From Faecalibacillus intestinalis (lineage in GTDB: Bacteria; Bacillota_I; Bacilli_A; Erysipelotrichales; Coprobacillaceae), in NCBI RefSeq assembly GCF_003024685.1, contig NZ_PYLQ01000001.1, positions 230,142 to 294,141 on the forward strand: 64,000 nucleotides of DNA. Reading direction: 5' to 3'. A program made the position numbers and the translations under genes. Positions 34,443 through 44,320 of the stretch are shown here, piece by piece (the first letter of the stretch is position 1; each line of letters begins with the position of its first letter). Under the pieces are notes generated by a model that had not been told where the DNA came from, searched no databases, and saw only the letters and a list, made by a program, of their open reading frames with translations.

Positions 34443-35360
34443 GGAAAGTTGTCGATCAATATAAGAAACCTGTTTTGCTTCTTTAATAATATCGTCTTTT
34501 TGAAAGTCTCCAATTAAAAAAGGGGACTTTTTATTATGCATTTTAACATTTTTTAAAACAGTTACACGATCGTAATTGGCATAACAATAAAGGCAACTAT
34601 GTAAACACGTATTATAAACGCCAATATCATTATTTAATAAACAACGGCATCCTTGTCTAGCTTCATTTATTTTAGGTAGTTTTAATGAATGACCTAGAGC
34701 TCTTTCAATAATTTGTTGATTCATACATCCACTTGTATAAACACCTGTTGTTTTTAAAGATTCATTTTCGTGACATGTATAGATTTCAATGTTATATTTT
34801 TTTCCAATTTCTACAAATTTTTGACAAAGATAGATTTGATCTTTTTGATTTACTTCTTGAACTTCTTTAAAATTCTTTTTTGTTTTTTGATATAAATCGA
34901 TAAAACTAATGACACATTGATGAGTATATCCAGTTAGTTTTTGACACATTTTTTCAAAGATTCGAAGATGATATTCAATGGTATAATAATCATTTAAGAA
35001 GATAGGGTCATAACGCCAACCAATACAATGACTTCCTATTTTTTTAGATAGTTCAATGAAGCTACGAATAATTTCATTTTTATTGGGAACATAGGGTTCA
35101 ATCGTTTGATTGTAAGGGGTGATTGTTACAAACCAAAATTGTTTATAGTCTTTAATTAAATCTAGACGTGAAAGCATTGGTTTAGGATTTTTAGTACAAA
35201 AACAAATAATATCAATGACTTGAGGATCTAAAATATATTTTGTGACTTGATGAGGAAAATAGGGATTACGAACACAGACAAAACCTTCTTGAATACGATT
35301 AAAAAACCAGTCACTAAAAAAGGCAGGAATATCTGTACGATTACCAGTATTTAAGATCAT
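34434..35360 (-). CDS. DUF1848 family protein with C-terminal Cys motif
   Basis: 308 residues matching DUF1848: N-terminal NTGNRTDIPAFFSDWFFNRI (residues 4-23), CVRNPYF near 34, IDIICFCTKNP near 49-59, FVTITPY near 77, WRYDPI near 114, and a C-terminal Cys cluster (CRCLLNNDIGVYNTCLHSC near 246-264, then LYCYANY). The CxxxC-like Cys end suggests an iron-sulfur cluster, and the barrel-like body suggests a radical-SAM-related fold, but the biochemical role is unknown. Confidence 0.78.
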   Translation of the reverse strand: MILNTGNRTDIPAFFSDWFFNRIQEGFVCVRNPYFPHQVTKYILDPQVIDIICFCTKNPKPMLSRLDLIKDYKQFWFVTITPYNQTIEPYVPNKNEIIRSFIELSKKIGSHCIGWRYDPIFLNDYYTIEYHLRIFEKMCQKLTGYTHQCVISFIDLYQKTKKNFKEVQEVNQKDQIYLCQKFVEIGKKYNIEIYTCHENESLKTTGVYTSGCMNQQIIERALGHSLKLPKINEARQGCRCLLNNDIGVYNTCLHSCLYCYANYDRVTVLKNVKMHNKKSPFLIGDFQKDDIIKEAKQVSYIDRQLSLF

Positions 35361-35419
35361 CTAATCACCTCCAACAAGAATATTATAGAATAATTATAAA
35401 AATCCATCCATAATATTTG

Positions 35420-35447
35420 TTGAAATGTATCAAAAATATGGTATAAT
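35420..35447 (+). promoter_or_regulatory. Promoter of the DEAD-box helicase-nfo operon
   Basis: TTGAAA (35420-35425), 16-nt spacer, TATAAT (35442-35447). Ribosome site AAAGGAGG precedes ATG 35481. Confidence 0.7.
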
Positions 35448-35480
35448 AACGTGACTAAAAAAAGAAAAAAGGAGGATTTT

Positions 35481-36860
35481 ATGGCAACTTTTCAAGATTT
35501 TAAATTACAAGAATATTGTAATCAAGTAATTAAAGAGTTAGGTTTTAAAAAGCCAACCCCAATACAAGAAAAAGTCATTCCCCTTGTATTAAAAAATAGA
35601 GATATTATCGGGATTTCACAAACAGGGACAGGTAAATCACATGCATTTTTATTACCAATCATGTCTCGTATTGATGTCAATAAAGATTGTGTGCAAGCTG
35701 TTATTACAGCACCAACAAGAGAACTTGCTTCTCAATTATTTAATAACGCTAAAACATTTACAAAATATTTACCAGAATTACGTGTTTCATTGATTGTTGG
35801 AGGAAGTGATCGTCAAAGAGCTGTTAATAAACTTTCAACACAACCACACGTGGTTATTGGAACACCAGGACGTATCAAAGATTTATCTTTAGATGCGCAA
35901 GCTTTACAAATTACAACAGCAAAAACTTTTGTAGTCGATGAAGCAGATATGACATTAGAATTTGGTTATTTAGAAGATATTGATGCTGTGGCAGGAAAAA
36001 TGGCTGATGATCTACAAATGATGGTTTTCTCAGCAACGATTCCACAAAATCTAAGACCATTTTTAAAGAAATATATGCAAAGTCCAATTACTATTGAAAT
36101 CGATAGTAAACTTGCTACAACAGCCAATGTTGAACATATTTTACTCGCAACGAAGCATCAAGATCGTTATGATGTTTTAAAGAAGATCATGGCAACAATT
36201 GATCCTTATATTTGTATTATTTTCGCGAATAAAAGAACAGAAGTATCAAAGATTACGCGACAATTAAGAGAAGATGGTTATAAAGTTGGAGAAATCCACG
36301 GAGATTTAGAACCTCGTGAAAGAAAGAAAATGATGCGACAAATCAATAACAATGAATATCAATACATTGTTGCGACAGATATTGCTGCACGTGGAATTGA
36401 TATTGATGGTGTTTCTCATGTCATTAATATGCAATTTCCAACAGAACCTGATTTTTATATTCATCGAAGTGGACGTTCAGGGCGTGGAAACTATACAGGT
36501 ATTTGTTATAGTATGTATGATACAACAGATGAAAAAAATATTGCAATTCTTGAAAGAAAAGGAATTGAATTTAAGAATATGCAACTTAAAAACGGACAAT
36601 TTGTGGATTTAGGACAAAGAGAAAAACGTAAAAAACGTATTCGTCAACAAACTGAACTTGAAAAACAAGTTCAAATGATTATCCGTAAACCTAAAAAAGT
36701 AAAACCAGGATATAAAAAGAAACGTAAATATCAAGTTGAACAAGTTGTACGTAAACAAAAACGTGCGATGATTCGTGATGATATCCGTCGTCAAAAGAAA
36801 GAACGTGCCCGTCAAGCACAAATCGCTAAACGTATGGAGGAAGGCAATGATAATTGGTAG
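35481..36860 (+). CDS. DEAD-box ATP-dependent RNA helicase (CshB-like)
   Basis: 459 residues. Q motif ([13 protein letters not shown] near 21-33), motif [15 protein letters not shown] near 46, Ia [10 protein letters not shown] near 79, Ib GTPGRIKD near 130, DEAD as VDEADMTL near 154, SAT as VFSATIP near 183, and C-terminal motifs [19 protein letters not shown] and [13 protein letters not shown] near 335. The tail (370-459) is extremely basic ([14 protein letters not shown]), as in CshB-type proteins that bind ribosomal or cold-shock RNA. It overlaps nfo by 14 nt, as in several Firmicutes. Confidence 0.9.
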   Translation: MATFQDFKLQEYCNQVIKELGFKKPTPIQEKVIPLVLKNRDIIGISQTGTGKSHAFLLPIMSRIDVNKDCVQAVITAPTRELASQLFNNAKTFTKYLPELRVSLIVGGSDRQRAVNKLSTQPHVVIGTPGRIKDLSLDAQALQITTAKTFVVDEADMTLEFGYLEDIDAVAGKMADDLQMMVFSATIPQNLRPFLKKYMQSPITIEIDSKLATTANVEHILLATKHQDRYDVLKKIMATIDPYICIIFANKRTEVSKITRQLREDGYKVGEIHGDLEPRERKKMMRQINNNEYQYIVATDIAARGIDIDGVSHVINMQFPTEPDFYIHRSGRSGRGNYTGICYSMYDTTDEKNIAILERKGIEFKNMQLKNGQFVDLGQREKRKKRIRQQTELEKQVQMIIRKPKKVKPGYKKKRKYQVEQVVRKQKRAMIRDDIRRQKKERARQAQIAKRMEEGNDNW

Positions 36861-37710
36861 TCATGTCTCAATGTCTGGAAAAGACATGCTTTTAGGTTCA
36901 GTAAAAGAAGCTTTATCTTATGGTGCTAATACGTTTATGTTTTATACAGGTGCACCACAAAATACGAGAAGAAAAGCCATTAGTGAATTAAAGGTGGAAG
37001 AGGCAAAAGCTTTAATGAAGGAAAATAACATTGATTTAAAAAATGTTGTTGTTCATGCACCTTATATCATTAATCTTGCTAATACGGTTAAAGAAGAAAC
37101 TTTTGAATTAGCTGTTAACTTCTTAAAACAAGAACTCCAAAGATGTCAAGATATTGGGACATCGATTCTTGTTTTACATCCTGGAAGTCATGTAAAAGCT
37201 GGAGAAGAAGTGGGTCTTCAACAAATCATTAAAGGTTTAAATGAAGTATTAAAAGATACACCTTATCAAGGAAAGATTGCTTTAGAAACAATGGCAGGAA
37301 AAGGCAGTGAGTTAGGAAAGACATTTGAAGAAATCAATTATTTGATTTCTCATTGTGATTATCCTGAAAAATTAGGGGTTTGTTTAGATACGTGTCATAT
37401 TCATGACGCAGGATACGATTTATCAAATTTTGATGCAATTTTAGATGAATTTGATCGTATTATTGATTTAGATCGTTTACTTGTTGTTCATTTGAATGAT
37501 TCTAAAAATGTTCAAGGAGCTCATAAAGATCGTCATGCAAATCTTGGCTTAGGTGAGATTGGTTTTGATATTTTAAATGGGATTGCTCATAATGAAAGAA
37601 TAAAAGATGTTCCTAAGATTTTAGAAACACCTTATATTGATGGTAAAGCTCCTTATAAAGAAGAAATAGATATGTTGAAAAATCAAGAATTTAGAAATAT
37701 TGAAGTATGA
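36847..37710 (+). CDS. nfo: Endonuclease IV (AP endonuclease)
   Basis: 287-residue zinc barrel nuclease that incises DNA at abasic sites. Visible ligands and motifs: GSHVSMSG at 4-11 (His), [11 protein letters not shown] near 66 (His), LHPGSHV near 110 (His), [13 protein letters not shown] near 144 (Glu), [16 protein letters not shown] near 177-192 (Asp/His), VVHLNDSKN near 212 (His) and ILETPYI near 257 (Glu). ATG 36847 follows GGAGGAAGG inside the helicase gene, so the two are translationally coupled. Confidence 0.93.
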   Translation: MIIGSHVSMSGKDMLLGSVKEALSYGANTFMFYTGAPQNTRRKAISELKVEEAKALMKENNIDLKNVVVHAPYIINLANTVKEETFELAVNFLKQELQRCQDIGTSILVLHPGSHVKAGEEVGLQQIIKGLNEVLKDTPYQGKIALETMAGKGSELGKTFEEINYLISHCDYPEKLGVCLDTCHIHDAGYDLSNFDAILDEFDRIIDLDRLLVVHLNDSKNVQGAHKDRHANLGLGEIGFDILNGIAHNERIKDVPKILETPYIDGKAPYKEEIDMLKNQEFRNIEV

Positions 37711-37937
37711 TTTTGAAACAAAGATTTCAATTTTAAACTAGTGGCAACACTAGTTTTTTTCATAATTGATTGAAATAGAATAGGTAAATAATGTTCACTA
37801 CAGAGTAAAAAACGGTTTTGATCTATCACTTGATAGATCACCTTCAAATCTTCTTCATTTAGCTCTAATGCTTGTATTTCCTTATTGCTTCTAAAGTCTT
37901 CATACGATAAAAAATGTTCAATGAATAAATTTTCCAT
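37683..37937 (-). CDS. Small hypothetical protein
   Basis: 84 residues (starts [20 protein letters not shown]), soluble, helical, no family recognised. A ribosome site GGAGG lies 8 nt before its ATG, and its leucine/acidic composition looks protein-like up to about residue 55. The rest reads through the nfo terminator and overlaps the nfo 3' end by 28 nt, so the C-terminus may be an extension into non-coding sequence after loss of an earlier stop. Confidence 0.4.
   Translation of the reverse strand: MENLFIEHFLSYEDFRSNKEIQALELNEEDLKVIYQVIDQNRFLLCSEHYLPILFQSIMKKTSVATSLKLKSLFQNHTSIFLNS
37735..37762 (+). terminator. Terminator of the helicase-nfo operon
   Basis: Arms AAACTAGTG (37735-37743) and CACTAGTTT (37748-37756), GCAA tetraloop, T run. 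Confidence 0.8.
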
Positions 37938-37964
37938 AGTTTTACGCCTCCATAGTTATATATA

Positions 37965-38000
37965 TGAAAAAAAGATGGTTATTATGAATTAACCATCTTT
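37965..38000 (-). terminator. Terminator of the ispG gene
   Basis: Arms 37971-37981 and 37990-38000 (11 perfect bp) with the ispG stop codon in the loop; T run on the minus strand. Confidence 0.75.
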
Positions 38001-39040
38001 AAAATTTCATCTTTGAGCGTTTGTACCATATCTTCTTGTTTAACTTTTTTAATAATTTTTCCTTTTTTGATTAATAATCCTTCTTTAACACCACCGGCAA
38101 TACCAATATCGGCATTTTTGGCCTCACCTGGACCGTTAACTGCACAACCCATAATGGCTACGGTAATATCTTGATGGATATTATTTAAGAAATCTTCAAT
38201 TTCTTTAGCGACTGGAATCAAATCATATTGAATTCTTCCACAAGTTGGACAAGATACAAGGGTAGGAACATTTTTAATTAACCCCAATTCTTTAAGCAAT
38301 GTTTTTGCTACTTTAATTTCTTCTACAGGATAATCACTTAAAGAAACACGAATCGTATTTCCAATTCCTTGATATAATAAAGTACCAATACCTAAAGAAG
38401 ATTTAATTGTTCCTCCAAGTTTTGTTCCTGCTTCTGTAACCCCTAAATGAAGGGGACAATCAAAGGTTTCACTAGCAAGTGTATAGGCCTCAATTGTAAG
38501 CATTGTATCGGAAGATTTTAAAGAAATACAATAATCATGGAAATCTAGACTTTCCAAAATATCAATATGTTTCTTTGCACTTTCAATCATTCCTTTAGCA
38601 GTAGGACGACCATATTTTTCTAAGATATCTTTTTCTAAAGAACCACTATTGACACCAATACGAATAGGAATATGATGTTCTTTACAAGATTCAACAACGG
38701 CTTTTACCTTTTCAATACTTCCAATATTTCCAGGATTGATACGAATTTTATCAATTCCTGATTCAATCGCAATCAAAGCTAAACGATAGTCAAAATGAAT
38801 ATCGGCAACTAAAGGAATATGCACTTGTTTTTTAATATCTGCTATCGCATATGCATCTTCTTTGTCAAAAACAGCCATTCTGACCATTTCACAACCGGCA
38901 TCTTCCAATTCTTGAATTTGTTTAACGGTTGCTTCCACATTTTTAGTTTTGGTATTTGTCATGGATTGAATAATGACATGATTATTACCACCTAATGTTA
39001 AATTTCCTACTTGAAACGCTCTTGTTTCTTCTCTTTTCAT
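37982..39040 (-). CDS. ispG: 4-hydroxy-3-methylbut-2-en-1-yl diphosphate synthase
   Basis: 352 residues, the [4Fe-4S] enzyme before IspH in the methylerythritol phosphate pathway. TIM-barrel motifs [17 protein letters not shown] near 23-39, [14 protein letters not shown] near 77 and IRINPGNIG near 98, then the cluster-binding C-terminal domain with SCPTCGR near 260 and [19 protein letters not shown] near 296-314. ATG at 39040 was chosen: TAGGTGA precedes it, whereas the in-frame GTG 9 nt upstream overlaps that site. Confidence 0.93.
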   Translation of the reverse strand: MKREETRAFQVGNLTLGGNNHVIIQSMTNTKTKNVEATVKQIQELEDAGCEMVRMAVFDKEDAYAIADIKKQVHIPLVADIHFDYRLALIAIESGIDKIRINPGNIGSIEKVKAVVESCKEHHIPIRIGVNSGSLEKDILEKYGRPTAKGMIESAKKHIDILESLDFHDYCISLKSSDTMLTIEAYTLASETFDCPLHLGVTEAGTKLGGTIKSSLGIGTLLYQGIGNTIRVSLSDYPVEEIKVAKTLLKELGLIKNVPTLVSCPTCGRIQYDLIPVAKEIEDFLNNIHQDITVAIMGCAVNGPGEAKNADIGIAGGVKEGLLIKKGKIIKKVKQEDMVQTLKDEILKMVNS

Positions 39041-39065
39041 TTCTATCACCTAATACTATTATAAA

Positions 39066-40835
39066 TTATTTTACCAGCTTTTCAAATTCATTTAATAAAT
39101 CTTCAAAATAATGGAAAGCATCATCATAAATAGCGTCATCTAAAGGATCAACACCCGCATGACTTAATAAGTCAACAGGAGATTCTTTTCCACCTGATTT
39201 TAAGAAGTTTAAATAACGTTCAACTTGTTGCGTGTCACCATTTAATATACGTTTAACGATAGCTAAAGCAACAGTCATTCCTAAAGTGTATTTATAAACA
39301 TAATAATCATAATAGAAATGAGGAACATAATAACAAGACCAACCTACAAGTTCATCCATTTTTACATCTTCACCAAAGTATTCTTGATTCAATTTTGCAT
39401 AAAGATCAGTCATGATTTTAGAAGACATGGGCTCATTGTTTTTAGCCATTTCATGAAGACGATGTTCAAAGTCCGCAAACATCGGTTGTCTAAAAATAAG
39501 ACCAACACAGTTTTCTAATTGTTCATACATATAATAGGCTTTTTCTTCTTTTGATGAAGTATGATCCATCATATAGTTGATAAGTAAGGTTTCATTAACG
39601 GTTGAAGCGACTTCCGCTACAAAAATACGATAATTACTATTAATATAGTCTTGATTATGGCTTGATAAATACGTATGCACACTATGACCTAATTCATGGA
39701 TCATTGTTGATAATGAATTATAGTCACCAATAAAGTTCATTAAGATATAAGGTTGTGTTAAATAGCTTCCACTACTATAAGCACCACCACGTTTACCAGT
39801 AGTAGGGTAGTAATCGATCCATCTTTCATCTTTAGCACGGTTAATAATAGCTAAATAATCTTTACCAAAAGGAGCTAAAGCTTGATTGATGATGTCAAAG
39901 CATTCTTCAATTGTAAATTTTTTAGAAACACTTTTTACAAGAGGAACTGATAAATCATAATTATAAAGTTCATCTAGCCCAAGAATTTCTTTTTTTAAAT
40001 GATTATAGCGATGGAATAAATAACGATATTCATTATTTGCTTTATCTAAAATCTTAAAAAATAAATCGATAGGAACATCATCATTAAAAACACTTGCCGC
40101 AAGGGGTGAATCAAAATGACGAATATCACTATAAAAAGCATCTTTTTTCATAACCCCTGAAAGAGTTGAGGCAAAGGTATTTTCAAAACGCTGATATTCT
40201 TTAAAGAAATGATGGTAGGCTTGTTTTCTAACGTTTCTATTTTTATTCTTTAAAAATTCATTAAGTGTTGCTTGATTTAATGTTTTCTTTTGACCATTGA
40301 CTTCAACATCTTCAAATTCTAGACGTAAAGAATCAAAAACTTGTTCTGCTAATTCAGAGATATTGTCTACTTTTGCAACTAATTCTTCTTGTTCTTTATC
40401 TAATAAATGAGGTTTAAAAGCTAAAGCATTTTCTAAAGAATACCGATAAGATTTTAAACGTTCATCTTTTAAATATTCTCTTACCGTTTCATCGTTTTCA
40501 ACGATTTCATTATCAACAAATACAAGTTTAACACTTGATTGTTGAATCAGTGACATCACTGTAGCAAGCATTTTTTGATATTCTTGTTCTTTAGGTTCTA
40601 CATCACAGTTTAAATGCGCAAAACAGTAAGCTTTACTTACAAGCATTGACATTTCATCACGCTTTGATAAAAAACGTAAAAGGATATCAACGCTTTCGGT
40701 CATTTTTCCTTTAAATGAAGTCAATTCATCAAGTAATTGTTGACTGACTTCTATATCATGATAAAACTCTTGAGGATCTTGATAAATTTTAGAAAGATCC
40801 CAAGTATATTTTTCTTCTATATCTTTTCTTTCCAT
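39066..40835 (-). CDS. pepF: Oligoendopeptidase F (M3B)
   Basis: 589-residue zinc metallopeptidase that degrades intracellular oligopeptides. Zinc-binding MIHELGHSVHTYLS near 375 (HExxH) with the third ligand in NYRIFVAEVASTVNETL near 398-414. N-terminal helical domain (residues 1-190) begins RKDIEEKYTWDLSKIY, typical of PepF. Full family length. Ribosome site AAGGAGATG. It is upstream of ispG on the same strand with a 25-nt gap, so the two may be cotranscribed. Confidence 0.92.
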   Translation of the reverse strand: MERKDIEEKYTWDLSKIYQDPQEFYHDIEVSQQLLDELTSFKGKMTESVDILLRFLSKRDEMSMLVSKAYCFAHLNCDVEPKEQEYQKMLATVMSLIQQSSVKLVFVDNEIVENDETVREYLKDERLKSYRYSLENALAFKPHLLDKEQEELVAKVDNISELAEQVFDSLRLEFEDVEVNGQKKTLNQATLNEFLKNKNRNVRKQAYHHFFKEYQRFENTFASTLSGVMKKDAFYSDIRHFDSPLAASVFNDDVPIDLFFKILDKANNEYRYLFHRYNHLKKEILGLDELYNYDLSVPLVKSVSKKFTIEECFDIINQALAPFGKDYLAIINRAKDERWIDYYPTTGKRGGAYSSGSYLTQPYILMNFIGDYNSLSTMIHELGHSVHTYLSSHNQDYINSNYRIFVAEVASTVNETLLINYMMDHTSSKEEKAYYMYEQLENCVGLIFRQPMFADFEHRLHEMAKNNEPMSSKIMTDLYAKLNQEYFGEDVKMDELVGWSCYYVPHFYYDYYVYKYTLGMTVALAIVKRILNGDTQQVERYLNFLKSGGKESPVDLLSHAGVDPLDDAIYDDAFHYFEDLLNEFEKLVK

Positions 40836-40921
40836 AAATACATCTCCTTGTAATGTAAAAATATTTTACTCTTATTTTATTTCAAAGTCTATTAACATTA
40901 TAATCAAGAAAAGAAAGAATA

Positions 40922-40950
40922 AACAAAAAAACCAGACATTTGTCTGGTTT
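40922..40950 (-). terminator. Terminator of rpsT
   Basis: Arms AAACCAGAC (40929-40937) and GTCTGGTTT (40942-40950); T run on the minus strand. Confidence 0.8.
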
Positions 40951-40956
40951 CAATGA

Positions 40957-41217
40957 TTAGATTGAGTTAACTAATTTAGCTAATTTAGATTTTTGTCTAA
41001 TAGCGTAATTTTTATGATGGATTCCTTTGTTTACATAAGAATCTAATTTGCTAGAAGCGATTACTAATGCTTTTTCAGCAGCTTCTTTATTTCCAGCTTC
41101 AACTTCAGCTCTTACGTTTTTGATTGCAGTTTTTAAAGCTGATTTATAAGAAGCGTTTTTAGCTCTTTTTTTGTTATCGTTTTTATAACGTTTAATTTGT
41201 TGTTTCATATTTGCCAT
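40957..41217 (-). CDS. rpsT: 30S ribosomal protein S20
   Basis: 86 residues, highly basic and helical: MANMKQQIKRYKNDNKKRAK, later KSALKTAIKNVRAEVEAG, and SYVNKGIHHKNYAIRQKSKL near the end, the signature of S20, which binds 16S rRNA early in 30S assembly. Start backed by a GAGGTG element. It is divergent from gpr, the conserved rpsT-gpr-spoIIP neighbourhood of spore formers. Confidence 0.97.
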   Translation of the reverse strand: MANMKQQIKRYKNDNKKRAKNASYKSALKTAIKNVRAEVEAGNKEAAEKALVIASSKLDSYVNKGIHHKNYAIRQKSKLAKLVNSI

Positions 41218-41330
41218 GATTTTTCACCTCGCTTTGCAATTTGCCACTTCATTATATATAAAAAGTCAAGGAATTGCAACAATTTTGTGTAATTTGTTGG
41301 AAATAAGGGAATAATTATGCAGGTGAGAAT

Positions 41331-42284
41331 ATGAATAAGTATAATACACATAGTGATTTAGCGAAAGAATCATTGGATTTATTAAAAGAAGGAAAACATT
41401 ATCAAAGAAAGATTGAAAAAAAGGAGGACTTTTCAATTGAAACATATGAATTTTTAGAAGATACGGAGTATTTAAAAAAAGGAAAGTATATTGAATTTTT
41501 TTTTAAAGATCATATTTCTAATATCAGTGAACAAATAACAAAAATATTAAAAGAAATGATAGATCAAAATGAATATCCTCGTATTTTAGTTACAGGACTT
41601 GGTAATCCTTATTTAACCAGTGATGCGATTGGACCACGTACTTTAAGAGATATTCGCGTCACGCATTATTTAGATGATAGTCTTAAATTAGAAAATCATT
41701 ATTATGATATTTTATCACTTACACCAGGTGTGATGTATCAAACAGGAGTAGAAACAGTTGAAGTGATCCAGGCAATGGTCGATCAGTTTCAAATAGATTT
41801 AGTGATAGTTATTGATGCTTTATGTGCAAAAGATTATCAAAAATTAGGGCATGTTATCCAAATTAATAATGTCGGTATTCATCCTGGTAGTGGAATTGGT
41901 AATCACCGTCAAGCTATTCAAGAAGAAACCGTAGGATGTCCAGTCATTGCGATAGGGGTACCGACTGTTATTTATGCCAGTTCAATTGTTAAAGATGTTT
42001 TTCAATTAATGAAAGATTATTTTGGAGATGCTATTGATATAAAAAATAGATTAAAAATTGGGAAAAGAGAAAAATATGAAGGGACTCTTTCATCAAGTCA
42101 ACAACGTTATTTATTAGGTCATATTGGGAGTCTTGATCAAGAGGAATTAGAATCTTTATTACAAGAAATATTGACACCGATTGATCGTAATTTTGTGATG
42201 GCTGATAAACAAATTGATGAAACAGTTGAAAGGATGAGTGCTCTTCTAGCAAAGGCTCTGAATGACTTGAGGTATAATTATTGA
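41331..42284 (+). CDS. gpr: Spore germination protease GPR
   Basis: 317-residue aspartic-type endopeptidase (A25) that cleaves small acid-soluble spore proteins during germination. Motifs: DLAKESLDLL at 8-17 then the propeptide cleavage region, LVTGLGNPYLTSDAIGPRTL near 87-106, DLVIVIDALCAKD near 155-167, and GIHPGSGIGNHRQAIQEETV near 182-201. Length is a little short of Bacillus GPR. Transcribed with spoIIP downstream. Its presence implies the organism can or could sporulate. Confidence 0.9.
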   Translation: MNKYNTHSDLAKESLDLLKEGKHYQRKIEKKEDFSIETYEFLEDTEYLKKGKYIEFFFKDHISNISEQITKILKEMIDQNEYPRILVTGLGNPYLTSDAIGPRTLRDIRVTHYLDDSLKLENHYYDILSLTPGVMYQTGVETVEVIQAMVDQFQIDLVIVIDALCAKDYQKLGHVIQINNVGIHPGSGIGNHRQAIQEETVGCPVIAIGVPTVIYASSIVKDVFQLMKDYFGDAIDIKNRLKIGKREKYEGTLSSSQQRYLLGHIGSLDQEELESLLQEILTPIDRNFVMADKQIDETVERMSALLAKALNDLRYNY

Positions 42285-42323
42285 TTTGTCTCATATATTT
42301 GAATAAATACAAGGAGAGCGCCT

Positions 42324-43040
42324 ATGAAAATAAAAGTATCTATTCAAATTATTTTCAAAATAATGATCATTGTTTTAATGATTATCTACTTACCTTCTTA
42401 TAGTCATCAAAATGTGAAAGTTTTTAAAGCAATTTCTACTACCGAAGCCTTGCAAACGAGTGTACCGGTTACATCTAATAAAAAAGTACACATTTATAAT
42501 ACCCATCAAGGAGAAGAGTATGTTGGATATAATGTAAGAGATGGAGCGGGTTATTTAAAGGATTGTTTAAATAAAGAAGGCTATTTTTGTGATGTAGAAC
42601 AAAATGATTTTGAAAATTATAAAAATTTGCACAGAATTGCATATAATCAATCTTATGTTGTTTCTAAAATGTATTTAGAAAATTCATTAAGAGAAAATGG
42701 ACAATATGATTTAGTTATTGATTTCCATCGTGATAGTCTGGATAAAAAATACTCAACGCTTACGTATAATCAAAAAAGTTATGCTAAAATTATGTTTGTT
42801 GTTGGAAAAAGCAGTGGTAAGTTTGAAATGGTTAATCAATTATCTACTGAATTATCTAATAAAGCAAATGAAAAGGTACCAGGGTTATCAAGAGGTATTA
42901 TGGTTAAAAAGAATCATTATAATCAAGGAATTTGTGATCATACGGTTTTAATTGAATTTGGTGGGCAAAGTAATACGAAAGAAGAAGTTCAAAATACAAT
43001 AGAAGTCATTTCTCAAGTGATAAAGGAGTATTTACAATGA
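42324..43040 (+). CDS. spoIIP: Stage II sporulation protein P, short form
   Basis: 238-residue membrane-anchored peptidoglycan amidase/endopeptidase for septal wall thinning and engulfment. N-terminal anchor (VSIQIIFKIMIIVLMIIYLP), then VHIYNTHQGEEYVG near 53-66, a zinc-type His-Glu region, VVSKMYLENSL near 113, LVIDFHRDSLDKK near 130-142 and HTVLIEFGGQSNTKEEVQN near 206-224. It is much shorter than Bacillus SpoIIP (about 400) because the N-terminal region is reduced. Stop overlaps the next gene (ATGA). Confidence 0.87.
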   Translation: MKIKVSIQIIFKIMIIVLMIIYLPSYSHQNVKVFKAISTTEALQTSVPVTSNKKVHIYNTHQGEEYVGYNVRDGAGYLKDCLNKEGYFCDVEQNDFENYKNLHRIAYNQSYVVSKMYLENSLRENGQYDLVIDFHRDSLDKKYSTLTYNQKSYAKIMFVVGKSSGKFEMVNQLSTELSNKANEKVPGLSRGIMVKKNHYNQGICDHTVLIEFGGQSNTKEEVQNTIEVISQVIKEYLQ

Positions 43041-43321
43041 AAGAACTTTTAATTGATTTTACAATGGTTGGCTTGTTGTTATTTTGTTTAAATGGGTTAT
43101 TTAATAATCATTATGTACAAAATGAATTGGTTTCTAAAAATATTATTACTTTTGAAGAAAATATAAAAAAGCAAAAAGAAATTAAAACAAATGAAGGTCT
43201 CTATGATAATCAAAAAGATAATACACTTTCTTTAATTGTTAAAAAAATAAGTGAGATATGTATCCAAATAATTCAAACAATTGTCTTGCTTATCTCTCAA
43301 TTTATTAGTAATATCTTATAG
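43037..43321 (+). CDS. Small membrane protein after spoIIP
   Basis: 94 residues with two hydrophobic segments (IDFTMVGLLLFCLNGLF at 6-22 and IIQTIVLLISQFISNIL at the end) and a hydrophilic Lys/Glu/Asn-rich middle. Start overlaps the spoIIP stop, so it is part of the gpr-spoIIP operon and may be a sporulation membrane protein of YqxA-like position; no sequence family is recognised. Confidence 0.6.
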   Translation: MKELLIDFTMVGLLLFCLNGLFNNHYVQNELVSKNIITFEENIKKQKEIKTNEGLYDNQKDNTLSLIVKKISEICIQIIQTIVLLISQFISNIL

Positions 43322-43336
43322 AAGGATGTGAAAAAA

Positions 43337-44290
43337 ATGAATCAATTAAAAATTGTATTTATGGGAACAGCTACATTTTCAGAAGCTGTTTTAAAAAGTT
43401 TAATTCAACACGATTACAATATCGTACAAGTTGTCTCACAACCAGATCGTCGTGTTGGTAGAAAAAAAGAATTAAAAATGCCAGAGGTCAAAGTGGTGGC
43501 TTTAGAACATGATATACCAGTCTTTCAACCACAACGTATTAAAGAAGATTATCAAGCTATTATCGATATGCAACCTGATTTAATTATTACAGCGGCTTAT
43601 GGACAAATGATTCCTCAAGAAGTTTTAGATTGTCCACGCCTTGGATGTATTAATGTTCATGCTTCATTATTACCTAAATATCGTGGAGGAGCACCTGTTC
43701 ATTATGCTATTTTAAATGGTGATGAAAAAACAGGGGTCACTATCATGTATATGGTTAAGAAAATGGATGCAGGAAATATTATTTATCAAAAAGAAACACC
43801 TATTTCTAATGATGAAACAGTAGGAGAACTTTATGATCGTTTATCTACTTTAGGTGCAGAAGCGATTATTGAAGCGTTACCTTCGATTATTGATGGAACA
43901 AATGCCTCAATACCTCAAGATGAAACTTTAGTAACTTATTCTCCAGTTATTTCTAGAGAACAAGAAAAGATCGATTTTGATAAACCTGCTCAAGAAGTTT
44001 ATAACAAAGTTAGAGGATTAAATCCTTGGCCAGGAGCTTATACAACATATCTTGGAAAAACAGTAAAGATTTATCAAGGACTTGTACATAATTGTCCAAA
44101 TGCTATGAGTCATCATGCACATCAAGCACCAGGAACAATTGTTAAGATTTTTAAAGATGCTATTGGTGTAAAGGTACAAGACGGTGTCTTTATTATTACT
44201 GAATTTCAATTAGAAGGTAAAAAACGTATGCTTGTTAAAGATTATTTAAATGGGCATAATATCTTTGAAGTTGATCAAAAGTTTGAATAA
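43337..44290 (+). CDS. fmt: Methionyl-tRNA formyltransferase
   Basis: 317 residues; formylates initiator Met-tRNA with 10-formyl-THF. IVFMGTATFSEAVL at 5-18, PDLIITAAYGQMIPQEVLD near 77-95, the signature CINVHASLLPKYRGGAPVHY near 101-120 (catalytic Asn-His), GVTIMYMVKKMDAGN near 134, and a C-terminal OB-like tRNA-binding domain. ATG 43337 follows GAAGGATGTGA. No def or priA next to it, unlike many bacteria. Confidence 0.93.
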   Translation: MNQLKIVFMGTATFSEAVLKSLIQHDYNIVQVVSQPDRRVGRKKELKMPEVKVVALEHDIPVFQPQRIKEDYQAIIDMQPDLIITAAYGQMIPQEVLDCPRLGCINVHASLLPKYRGGAPVHYAILNGDEKTGVTIMYMVKKMDAGNIIYQKETPISNDETVGELYDRLSTLGAEAIIEALPSIIDGTNASIPQDETLVTYSPVISREQEKIDFDKPAQEVYNKVRGLNPWPGAYTTYLGKTVKIYQGLVHNCPNAMSHHAHQAPGTIVKIFKDAIGVKVQDGVFIITEFQLEGKKRMLVKDYLNGHNIFEVDQKFE

Positions 44291-44292
44291 TT

Positions 44293-44320
44293 AAAATAGC
44301 GCTGAGATGCGCTATTTTTT
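44293..44320. terminator. Terminator of fmt, overlapping the convergent gene end
   Basis: Arms AAAATAGCGC (44293-44302) and GCGCTATTTT (44309-44318), TGAGAT loop, T run; also usable on the minus strand. Confidence 0.8.

Noticed and set aside
37683..37937. Treating this small minus-strand gene as firmly real
   Set aside because: Kept only at low confidence: the ribosome site is good, but the second half reads through the nfo terminator.
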